From Sphingobacterium litopenaei (GTDB lineage Bacteria; Bacteroidota; Bacteroidia; Sphingobacteriales; Sphingobacteriaceae), in the NCBI RefSeq assembly GCF_014692495.1, contig NZ_JACOIJ010000014.1:19868-83867 (forward strand): a stretch of 64,000 nt of DNA, written 5' to 3'. The notes under the pieces are model-generated. The model was not told where the DNA came from. It searched no databases and saw only the letters and a list, made by a program, of their open reading frames with translations. Positions 41,970-49,224 of this stretch are shown here, one piece after another. A program made the position numbers and the translations under genes. How positions within the stretch are numbered: position 1 is the first letter of the stretch; each line of letters begins with the position of its first letter.

Positions 41970-42527
41970 ATGAAACAGAGAAATTTAAGTCGCAACATCA
42001 ATGTCTTATGCATATTGTTGTTCGGCAGTATGTGGGCTCCTAGCTGCTCTCCCAGGCAAGAAGAAAACAAACTTTCTTCTTCTTATGAAAAAAAACTTAT
42101 TAACTATAAGGAAGGCACTTTGCTATTTGATGAATATTCCAACACGAATAACAAAGTTCTCACAGAATTCCGAAAGGGAGAACCAGATTCAAGGTGGTAT
42201 TGGATCTCATTAGAAGATTTGGAAGGATATATCCATTACGTCAAAGAAAATGCTAAAAAACAGCAGCTAGAAAATCTAGGCTTGCGCATTTACTTGGGAA
42301 AATACCCTTTGGATTACCCTAAAGATAAAATGGCTAACCCTGATTATGCTGGTTACCAAACCATATTTATAGTCCCTACAACACAAACAACTACGTCACA
42401 AAACCAAAACATTAAGAGCTTAACTAGCACTTCAACATCGAGAAATGAGGATATTACAACTATCTCAGGTATAAATGCTGTAAACTTAGCTCCACCACCA
42501 AAAGTACCTTCAGAAGGAATGCAATAA
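41970..42527 (+). CDS. exported protein of unknown function
   Basis: 185 residues. The N-terminus is basic then hydrophobic (NVLCILLFGSMWAPSC), an export signal with a poor lipobox at Cys26. The middle reads DSRWYWISLEDLEGYIHYVK and LRIYLGKYP, a small domain I have seen only in Bacteroidota hypothetical proteins. The C-terminal 60 residues are Thr/Ser/Gln-rich and probably unstructured. It ends 1 bp before a membrane-protein gene that is followed by a histidine kinase and a response regulator, so it may be the extracytoplasmic sensor or a target of that system. Confidence 0.65.
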   Translation: MKQRNLSRNINVLCILLFGSMWAPSCSPRQEENKLSSSYEKKLINYKEGTLLFDEYSNTNNKVLTEFRKGEPDSRWYWISLEDLEGYIHYVKENAKKQQLENLGLRIYLGKYPLDYPKDKMANPDYAGYQTIFIVPTTQTTTSQNQNIKSLTSTSTSRNEDITTISGINAVNLAPPPKVPSEGMQ

Positions 42528-42528
42528 T

Positions 42529-43176
42529 ATGATTGATTCGAACATAGAATTAGGCAAAATAATAAGTATGTTAATATCTGTTTTTGTAATGATATTATTA
42601 TACTGTATCAAAAGACAAAGTAAGAAAGAAAATTTTCTATTTATTATAGGTTATTCCACTCTTTCTATCATTGATATTTTTTGCTTTTTTTATTTCAAAT
42701 TGACCAAATTGCCTACAGATATTTTTTATACTGTAGGCTTTTTGACTATTGTATTTTTTCTTTACCTTTTCTATTACTTTAAACTTCTGTATTTAAAACC
42801 ATTACGTAAAATACAGTTCACTATAATTCTACTTTTTGTACTAAATATTCTAATACAGATTATTATTAATCAAAATGCCTTTTTAAATTTTTCTTTTAAT
42901 TGGCTATACATCAATATTTTACTATTATTATTTTCAATCATTTTATTTCTATACCAAACATTTAATTCTAATAAGATACTTCATATCAAACACTATTTAC
43001 CATTTTGGATTTCTGTGTCTTTACTCATTTTTTTTATTGGAAGTATACCGATATTCTATTTTAGACATACAATTTCGGAACAACTTTATTTCATCATTCT
43101 TTTATCTTTAAATATTGTAAGTAACTTAATAATAGCAAGAGGAGTATTATGGCATAAGCACAATTGTTGGAAGTAG
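42529..43176 (+). CDS. multi-pass membrane protein of unknown function
   Basis: 215 residues, almost entirely hydrophobic, with about seven predicted helices and short loops. The N-terminus (MIDSNIELGKIISMLISVFV) and last residues (WHKHNCWK) are polar. The layout is that of a 7TM sensor, as in the 7TMR-type modules that feed kinases, but no catalytic motif is visible. It begins 1 bp after the exported protein's stop and ends 3 bp before the histidine kinase. That kinase has no extracytoplasmic domain of its own, so this protein is a good candidate for the sensing partner. Base composition is very AT-rich. Confidence 0.65.
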   Translation: MIDSNIELGKIISMLISVFVMILLYCIKRQSKKENFLFIIGYSTLSIIDIFCFFYFKLTKLPTDIFYTVGFLTIVFFLYLFYYFKLLYLKPLRKIQFTIILLFVLNILIQIIINQNAFLNFSFNWLYINILLLLFSIILFLYQTFNSNKILHIKHYLPFWISVSLLIFFIGSIPIFYFRHTISEQLYFIILLSLNIVSNLIIARGVLWHKHNCWK

Positions 43177-43179
43177 CAC

Positions 43180-43974
43180 ATGGAAAATATAGAAGAAAAC
43201 AATTTGGTAATAGTTTCTACAGCCACGTTGCTGCTAGTGATATTTATCATGCTTTTTTTATACTTAATATTTTTGAAGAAGAAAACCACTTTAATGCTTG
43301 AACAAAAGGAAAAGGATATATGGTTTGAAAAGGAATTAGCGAATACACAAGTAGAAATTAAAGAACAAACTTTAAATTATATAGGACAAGAGCTACACGA
43401 TGATTTAGGACAGAAATTATCTGTCGTTCGATTAAAACATAATCAACTACTTAATAAAATTGAAGATGCTCACCATACAGAATTAATAGAACTAAATGAG
43501 CTTTTGGGTGAGTGCATACAAGATATTCGCAATCTGTCCAAAAACCTCATTACCGAACAAATCGTTCATTTCGGATTAATAGAATCTATTGAACATCAGG
43601 TTTTGAGGATTGAAAAATTAAGACTTTTACATATTGATTTTTCTTTTAACAATCATGATGTAGATATTCCTGCTAAACATAGTTTGATTCTGTTTCGCAT
43701 AATTCAAGAAAGTTTAAACAATATACTCAAGCATTCTAAAGCAAAAGAAGTCAAAATTACAATCACAGAGGATCCCAACACTTTAAATATAGAAATCAAT
43801 GACAATGGAAAGGGGTTTCAAATTGATCATGCGCAAGATGGGTCGGGATTAAAGAATATGGAACTACGTGCAAAATTACTTGGCGCAAGTTTTAAGGTCA
43901 TTTCCATACCCCACACTGGCACTACAACCAAAATTGTCTACAAAAAGAATATATCATGGAATACATACCAATAG
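43180..43974 (+). CDS. NarX/DesK-type sensor histidine kinase
   Basis: 264 residues. One transmembrane helix near residues 10-32, a coiled-coil linker, then the HisKA_3 dimerisation domain with His73 in GQELHDDLGQKLSVVR. The HATPase_c domain has its N-box around FRIIQESLNNILKHSKAKEV, G1-box NDNGKGFQID and G2-box GSGLKNMELRAKLLGA. There is no periplasmic sensing domain. Its last 19 bp overlap the cognate response regulator, and two membrane or exported proteins precede it closely, so the four genes likely form one operon. Confidence 0.92.
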   Translation: MENIEENNLVIVSTATLLLVIFIMLFLYLIFLKKKTTLMLEQKEKDIWFEKELANTQVEIKEQTLNYIGQELHDDLGQKLSVVRLKHNQLLNKIEDAHHTELIELNELLGECIQDIRNLSKNLITEQIVHFGLIESIEHQVLRIEKLRLLHIDFSFNNHDVDIPAKHSLILFRIIQESLNNILKHSKAKEVKITITEDPNTLNIEINDNGKGFQIDHAQDGSGLKNMELRAKLLGASFKVISIPHTGTTTKIVYKKNISWNTYQ

Positions 43975-44600
43975 CAATAGTTGACGATCACACGCTAATG
44001 TCAAAAGCATTGGAAAATATGATCATGGAGGACGCTAAATACAAAGTTGTAATGAATAATGCCAATGGGGAAGATTTTATCCAAGCATTATCCAACGCAA
44101 ATGAACTGCCTCAGGTCGTGTTAATGGATATTAATATGCCCTACAAAAATGGTATAGAAACTACACAGTGGCTTAGTGAACGATTTCCAGAAATCAAAGT
44201 TATCGCATTGACAATGGAAGATGATGAACAGGTCATTATCAAAATGCTCAAAGCTGGCGCCAAAGGCTACTTACTAAAGGACATGCAGCCTTACTTATTT
44301 TTTCAAGCTATAGAAAATGTAATAAACAAAGGGAGCTTTTATACGGACTTTGTCACACAAAAGCTTCTTAAAATAAAAATTGAAGACATGAAATCTAGTT
44401 CTATTATTTCTGAACTGAAAGAAAGAGAAAAAGAATTCATAAAATGGGCTTGCAGCGAACTCACGTATAAAGAAATAGCTGATAAAATGTGTTTAAGCCC
44501 TAAAACTGTAGACGGTTACAGAGATGCCGTTTTTATTAAACTGGAAGTAAAAAGCCGTGTCGGATTAGTCCTTTTTGCTCTTAAATACGGATTGGAATAA
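43956..44600 (+). CDS. NarL-type response regulator paired with the upstream kinase
   Basis: 214 residues. Receiver domain with acidic residues D10/D11, phospho-acceptor Asp58 in VLMDINMPYKNG and conserved Lys in GYLLKDMQ. The C-terminal LuxR-type HTH is LKEREKEFIKWACSELTYKE followed by KMCLSPKTVDGYRDAVFIKL. It overlaps the kinase gene by 19 bp. The regulated genes may include the operon itself; no operator could be defined. Confidence 0.93.
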   Translation: MEYIPIAIVDDHTLMSKALENMIMEDAKYKVVMNNANGEDFIQALSNANELPQVVLMDINMPYKNGIETTQWLSERFPEIKVIALTMEDDEQVIIKMLKAGAKGYLLKDMQPYLFFQAIENVINKGSFYTDFVTQKLLKIKIEDMKSSSIISELKEREKEFIKWACSELTYKEIADKMCLSPKTVDGYRDAVFIKLEVKSRVGLVLFALKYGLE

Positions 44601-44691
44601 ATTATTTCATGCCTGTCATGCTAAAATCTTCTTTTGATTTTTTATGAATGATTAAACACAATAATTAAAAATTTCGGGTATATTTAAAAGT

Positions 44692-44708
44692 TGGTTAGAA
44701 TATAACCA
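44692..44708. promoter_or_regulatory. operator-like inverted repeat in the lutB-like gene promoter
   Basis: TGGTTA (44692-44697), 5-nt spacer, TAACCA (44703-44708), ending 6 bp before the -7 box at 44714. The position, between the -33 and -7 elements, suits a repressor. Confidence 0.45.
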
Positions 44709-44713
44709 GCTTT

Positions 44714-44721
44714 TATTTTTG
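44714..44721 (+). promoter_or_regulatory. lutB-like gene promoter -7 box
   Basis: TATTTTTG fits TAnnTTTG, with a 22-nt leader before the ATG. TTGG about 20 bp upstream could be the -33 element. Confidence 0.55.
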
Positions 44722-44743
44722 TAGGAGATTAAGCAGAGTCAGC

Positions 44744-46135
44744 ATGGCGCAAAATATCGCAGATAAGTTTTTAGAAGACAGTTCAGCCAAATCCTTCGAC
44801 CTTCGTCACCGCGAAATCATCACTAACAATATTGATAAATACAACACGGCGTTCGAAAGAGGGAAAAATAAGTTTTTCAATTTAGAAAATTCTAAAGCGA
44901 AAGCTAATCTTATTAAATGGCGAACGATTGAGAATCTCGATAAATACTTAGTGGATTTTGAAGCACGCTTTACCGCAAATGGAGGCAAAGTAATCTGGGC
45001 AAATGATGCAGAGGAAGCCCGTCAAGAGATTTGGAAGATTTTTGAAAAGCATAATGCTACATCGGTTATCAAATCCAAATCCATGGCTACTGAAGAAATT
45101 GAATTGAATCATTTCTTAGAAAAAAAAGGTATTGATCCCATCGAAAGTGACTTAGGTGAATACATCATTCAATTGCTGAATCACAAACCTTACCATTTTG
45201 TTACGCCAGCTATGCATTTGAGTTTGGAAGAAATTGCCAAACTTTTCCATGAAAAGTTCGATACGCCACTGGATGCTACAGCAGAACAATTGACGATGAA
45301 GGCTCGTGAAATCTTGCGCGAAAAATATACTACAGCGGAAATCGGAATTACGGGTGCTAACTTTCTAGTCGCTGATACGGGGAGTATAGCCATTACCGAG
45401 AATGAAGGCAATGCTCGCTTAACCACTTCTTTTCCAAAAGTACATATCGCTGTTGTGGGAATTGAAAAGGTAATTCCCAGCATGGCAGAATTAGATTTAT
45501 TTTGGCCACTGCTAGCTTCACATGGAACAGGTCAAAATCTTACGGTTTACAACACACTTTTGAGCGGTCCCAAAAAAGATGAAGAAACCGATGGCCCAGA
45601 AGAAATGTATGTTGTCCTATTGAACAATGGCAGAACCAATGTATTAGAGAAAAAAGATCAACGCCAAGGTTTATATTGTATTCGTTGTGGAGCCTGCTTA
45701 AATGTATGCCCTATCTATCAAAATATCGGTGGTCACACCTACGAAACCACATACCAAGGACCTATAGGATCTTTAATATCGCCACACCTTAACGGAATGA
45801 AAGAATTCAAACATCTTTCCTACGCATCGAGTCTATGTGGAAAATGTACTGAGGTCTGTCCTGTAAATATTGATATTCAAAAAATGTTATTATTGAATCG
45901 CAGAGATTCTGTACAGGAAAACCTTGCTCCTACTTCCGAACAACGTCTGTGGAAAGGTTTCTCTTTTGCTGTCAAAAAACGTAAATGGATAGATTTCTTT
46001 GGCGGGAAAATGAAAAACTTCTTTATGCGCAATTTCTTTAAAAAAGCTTGGGGAGATAATAGAGAATTACCGGAATTCCCTAATAAATCTTTTGCTAAGC
46101 AATGGAAGGAACATCAAAAAAATAAGGATAAATAG
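44744..46135 (+). CDS. lutB: LutB/LldF-type iron-sulfur protein
   Basis: 463 residues. An N-terminal DUF162/LUD domain (about 60-290, including SKSMATEEIELNHFLEKKGI and TGANFLVADTGSIAITENEG) is followed by two [4Fe-4S] motifs: C312xxC315xxC318 with CP at 322 in CIRCGACLNVCP, and C365xxC368 with CP at 372 in CGKCTEVCP. Beyond this lies a C-terminal helical tail. LutB with LutA and LutC oxidises L-lactate to pyruvate and feeds electrons to quinone. Here lutA and lutC are absent: the next gene is convergent serS. It therefore works with partners encoded elsewhere, or has another role. Confidence 0.9.
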   Translation: MAQNIADKFLEDSSAKSFDLRHREIITNNIDKYNTAFERGKNKFFNLENSKAKANLIKWRTIENLDKYLVDFEARFTANGGKVIWANDAEEARQEIWKIFEKHNATSVIKSKSMATEEIELNHFLEKKGIDPIESDLGEYIIQLLNHKPYHFVTPAMHLSLEEIAKLFHEKFDTPLDATAEQLTMKAREILREKYTTAEIGITGANFLVADTGSIAITENEGNARLTTSFPKVHIAVVGIEKVIPSMAELDLFWPLLASHGTGQNLTVYNTLLSGPKKDEETDGPEEMYVVLLNNGRTNVLEKKDQRQGLYCIRCGACLNVCPIYQNIGGHTYETTYQGPIGSLISPHLNGMKEFKHLSYASSLCGKCTEVCPVNIDIQKMLLLNRRDSVQENLAPTSEQRLWKGFSFAVKKRKWIDFFGGKMKNFFMRNFFKKAWGDNRELPEFPNKSFAKQWKEHQKNKDK

Positions 46136-46229
46136 GATTAATATAATATGTCATTTCGACCTTAGGAGAAATCTATAAAATTGACAATTAATAAGGGGAT
46201 AATTAATAATCCCAAAATATAAAACACAA

Positions 46230-46260
46230 AAAATGGGCTACATAATTTGTAGCCCATTTT
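46230..46260. terminator. bidirectional terminator between the lutB-like gene and serS
   Basis: 13-bp perfect stem AAAATGGGCTACA / TGTAGCCCATTTT with a 5-nt loop, between convergent genes. Confidence 0.9.
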
Positions 46261-46281
46261 CTTTATCTTTAAACTTAAAGC

Positions 46282-47553
46282 CTAGTCAATATATTCAAAA
46301 CCTGTGTAAGGAACCAATGCAGCAGGAATTTTAATTCCTTTTTCCGATTGATTATTTTCTAAGATGGAAGCCACAATACGTGGTAATGCCAATGCTGAGC
46401 CATTTAACGTATGTGCTAACTGCATTTTGCCATCCGCATTTTTGAAACGTACTTTCAAACGGTTAGACTGGAAAGTTTCGAAGTTTGAAACTGAAGAAAC
46501 TTCTAACCAACGCTCTTGTGCAGCTGAATACACCTCCATATCGTACGTCAACGCTGAAGTGAAACTCATATCTCCCCCACAAAGACGCAATACGCGGTAA
46601 GGCAATTCTAATTTTTGCAACAAACCCTGTACATATTGGCTCATTTCTTCCAATACTTCGTATGATTTATCAGGATGTACGATTTGCACTGCTTCCACTT
46701 TATCGAATTGGTGAAGACGGTTCAATCCACGTACGTGCGCACCATAAGAACCAGCTTCACGTCGGAAACATGGTGTATAGGCACAATGTCTGATCGGGAA
46801 TTGCTCTTCTTTTACGATTACATCACGGTATAAATTCGTAACTGGGACTTCCGCTGTAGGGATCAAATACAAATCATCGTTCGTTACGTGGTACATTTGA
46901 CCTTCTTTGTCTGGAAGTTGTCCTGTCGCAAAAGCTGAAGCTTCATTCACCACAATAGGAACTTGCACTTCCCTGTAACCTGCTTCTGCAGCTTGATCCA
47001 AGAAAAAGTTAATCAAGGCACGTTGAAGACGAGCACCTTTTCCTTTATATACTGGGAAACCAGCTCCCGTAACTTTTACACCTAATTCTAAGTCAACAAT
47101 ATCATATTTTGTCAATAACTCCCAGTGCGGCAATTTGCTTTCAGTCAAAGTAGGAACTTCACCATGTGTCAAAACCACTTCGTTATCCTCTGCTGAAACA
47201 CCGACAGGAACTGATGAGTGCGGCAAGTTTGGTAAAAGCACAATTTTCTCATTCAATGTTGCTTCTACCTCTGCTAATTTTTCGGCAAATTGCTTTTGTT
47301 GCTCTTTATATCCAGACGATTTTGCTTTAATAGCTTCTGCTTCTTCCTTTTTACCTTGACGCATCAAATCACCGATTTGCTTTGCGGAGGAGTTTGCTTC
47401 AGCAGCGATAGCGTCAGACTCACTTTGAATCTTACGACGTTGTTCATCCAAGCTAATGATTTCATCAACCAAAGCTACATCTTTGAAATTCTTAACGGCC
47501 AATCTCTCGACAACCGCATCCCTGTTCTCACGGATATAATTTAACTGCAACAT
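46282..47553 (-). CDS. serS: serine--tRNA ligase
   Basis: 423 residues, class II synthetase. The N-terminal long coiled-coil arm (about 25-105, from DEIISLDEQRRKIQSESDAI) contacts the tRNA-Ser variable arm. The catalytic domain has motif 2 FRREAGSYGAHVRGLNRLHQ and motif 3 near GSALALPRIVASILENNQSE. Residues ALINFFLDQAAEAGYREVQV precede motif 1 in the usual way. It is monocistronic with a promoter box 21 nt before the ATG. Confidence 0.97.
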   Translation of the reverse strand: MLQLNYIRENRDAVVERLAVKNFKDVALVDEIISLDEQRRKIQSESDAIAAEANSSAKQIGDLMRQGKKEEAEAIKAKSSGYKEQQKQFAEKLAEVEATLNEKIVLLPNLPHSSVPVGVSAEDNEVVLTHGEVPTLTESKLPHWELLTKYDIVDLELGVKVTGAGFPVYKGKGARLQRALINFFLDQAAEAGYREVQVPIVVNEASAFATGQLPDKEGQMYHVTNDDLYLIPTAEVPVTNLYRDVIVKEEQFPIRHCAYTPCFRREAGSYGAHVRGLNRLHQFDKVEAVQIVHPDKSYEVLEEMSQYVQGLLQKLELPYRVLRLCGGDMSFTSALTYDMEVYSAAQERWLEVSSVSNFETFQSNRLKVRFKNADGKMQLAHTLNGSALALPRIVASILENNQSEKGIKIPAALVPYTGFEYID

Positions 47554-47574
47554 ATTATTTTGAGTTTATCGGCA

Positions 47575-47582
47575 CAAAGATA
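47575..47582 (-). promoter_or_regulatory. serS promoter -7 box
   Basis: TATCTTTG on the minus strand fits TAnnTTTG, 21 nt before the serS start codon. Confidence 0.6.
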
Positions 47583-47697
47583 AGAAACTGCGATTTACAA
47601 TTCAGTAATTTTTCCTACAAATCCAATGTAGCGAATAGATATTAATATGCGTTTTATCAACAACTAGAATAAATTTTTCCATTACAGCTTTCCTCTT

Positions 47698-47728
47698 AAG
47701 ACTTAAACACCCCGTTTAAGTCTTTTTT
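47698..47728 (+). terminator. orphan plus-strand terminator between divergent serS and rsmI
   Basis: 11-bp perfect stem AAGACTTAAAC / GTTTAAGTCTT with a 5-nt loop, followed by TTTT and reading only in the plus direction. No plus-strand gene lies upstream of it within the 144-bp interval to serS, so it may end a short untranslated RNA or a leader. Confidence 0.7.
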
Positions 47729-47760
47729 GTGAACATCTTTCGCAACTATCTTATATTGCG

Positions 47761-47768
47761 TACCTTTG
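47761..47768 (+). promoter_or_regulatory. rsmI promoter -7 box, 4 nt before the start codon
   Basis: TACCTTTG fits TAnnTTTG and is followed by only 4 nt before the ATG. The transcript would begin at or within a few bases of the start codon. Confidence 0.6.
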
Positions 47769-47772
47769 AACT

Positions 47773-48438
47773 ATGCTATATTTAGTACCTACGCCTATTG
47801 GCAATTTGGAAGATATGACTTTCCGTGCGATTCGCATTTTGAAAGAATCGGATTTGATCTTGGCAGAGGACACACGCACCAGTGCTCCTCTGTTAAAGCA
47901 TTTTGGTATTGAGAAAAAAGTCTTTGCCCACCATCAACATAATGAGCATAAAGCCGTTTCTGAAATCATCAAATTCTTGAAAGAAGGACAAACCATTTCT
48001 TTGATTTCGGATGCAGGAACACCTGCCATTTCAGATCCTGGATTTTTACTTGTGCGTGAAGCCATTAAAGAAGGACTAGAAGTACAATGTTTGCCGGGCG
48101 CAACGGCTTTTGTTCCTGCGTTGGTCAATTCTGGTCTTCCAAACGATCGTTTTTGTTTTGAGGGTTTTTTACCCGTAAAAAAAGGACGTCAAACACGTAT
48201 GAAGCAATTGGTGGAGGAAAAAAGAACGATGATATTCTACGAATCTCCACATAGATTGTTGAAAACTATCGAAGAATTTATCCAATATTTTGGGGAAGAA
48301 AGACAAGCTTCTATTTCCAGAGAATTGAGTAAATTGTACGAAGAAAATGTACGCGGCACTTTATCGGAGCTAAAATTACATTTTGAAAACAATCCCATTA
48401 AGGGAGAATTCGTATTTTGTGTAGCAGGTGCAGAATAA
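47773..48438 (+). CDS. rsmI: 16S rRNA (cytidine(1402)-2'-O)-methyltransferase
   Basis: 221 residues, a tetrapyrrole-methylase-fold enzyme that 2'-O-methylates C1402. The start LYLVPTPIGNLEDMTFRAIR, then AEDTRTSAPLLKHFGI, SLISDAGTPAISDPGFLLVR and LPGATAFVPALVNSGLPNDR are the RsmI signatures. Length is near the short end (E. coli about 286), as in other Bacteroidota, lacking the C-terminal extension. The ATG follows a TAnnTTTG box by 4 nt, suggesting leaderless translation. Confidence 0.95.
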   Translation: MLYLVPTPIGNLEDMTFRAIRILKESDLILAEDTRTSAPLLKHFGIEKKVFAHHQHNEHKAVSEIIKFLKEGQTISLISDAGTPAISDPGFLLVREAIKEGLEVQCLPGATAFVPALVNSGLPNDRFCFEGFLPVKKGRQTRMKQLVEEKRTMIFYESPHRLLKTIEEFIQYFGEERQASISRELSKLYEENVRGTLSELKLHFENNPIKGEFVFCVAGAE

Positions 48439-48468
48439 TAGAAAGAAATTAATTTATCATTTCCACAT

Positions 48469-49218
48469 ATGAGTATAGATAAATTTGTACAAGACGGTCA
48501 AGATCCGAAAGTAATTGAAAAAATATACAACAAGATTTCAACGATGTTGAATCACGACGAAGTTGTGAGTTATATTGCTTTGCAGAAAAAACCTGCAGTT
48601 ACGCTTTTACCTGATAGCATCGCGATTAGCAATAAACGTATTTTTTTGTGTGAATTCACCAAATTAGGGTTAGCCACGAATTTTGAAATATTTGATTGGA
48701 AAGACATTAAAGATATTGCTTTCAAAGAAGAGATTTTTGGTTCTAAAGTGACAGTGATTCCTTTTACAGGAGAGAATTTGAGTATCGATTATGTACCAAA
48801 AACACAAGCTCGTCGATTGTATCAATTGATTAAAGAAGTTTTGGAAGACATTAAGTCTAATTCTTCTAGTGAGCCTCAAACCCAAACTAAATCTGTTGAG
48901 GAACCCAAAACCATTGTCACAAAACCAGCGGAGCCAGTTCGTGATCTTTATGGAGAGCCTGTAAAAGAATTTATTCCACCTAAGGTGGTAGAGACTCCAA
49001 AATTTGAACCTCATGTTGCAAAACAAGATCATACTTTTGCGCCTCCTGTGAATCAAACGTATCAATCTCCGATTTCAACACCACCTCCCGCACCTGTTGA
49101 AGATGAGGATGACGAAATCACCTTGAAGTTGAAAAAGTTAAAAAATCTTTACGACAAACAATTGATCTCACAATCGGAGTACGAAAACAAAAAAGCAGAA
49201 ATCTTATCACAACTATAA
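48469..49218 (+). CDS. PH-like domain protein with C-terminal SHOCT motif
   Basis: 249 residues. Residues about 20-125 form a bacterial PH-like domain (SYIALQKKPAVTLLPDSIAI, then ITNKRIFLCEFTKLG-type strands and FDWKDIKDIAFKEEIFGSKV). A proline/glutamate-rich disordered linker (130-200) follows. The last 35 residues form a SHOCT helix pair, LKKLKNLYDKQLISQSEYEN, ending KKAEILSQL. SHOCT motifs are short oligomerisation segments found at the ends of membrane or cytosolic proteins. The protein has no signal peptide. Role unknown; it lies between rsmI and lnt. Confidence 0.82.
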   Translation: MSIDKFVQDGQDPKVIEKIYNKISTMLNHDEVVSYIALQKKPAVTLLPDSIAISNKRIFLCEFTKLGLATNFEIFDWKDIKDIAFKEEIFGSKVTVIPFTGENLSIDYVPKTQARRLYQLIKEVLEDIKSNSSSEPQTQTKSVEEPKTIVTKPAEPVRDLYGEPVKEFIPPKVVETPKFEPHVAKQDHTFAPPVNQTYQSPISTPPPAPVEDEDDEITLKLKKLKNLYDKQLISQSEYENKKAEILSQL

Positions 49219-49224
49219 TATCAC

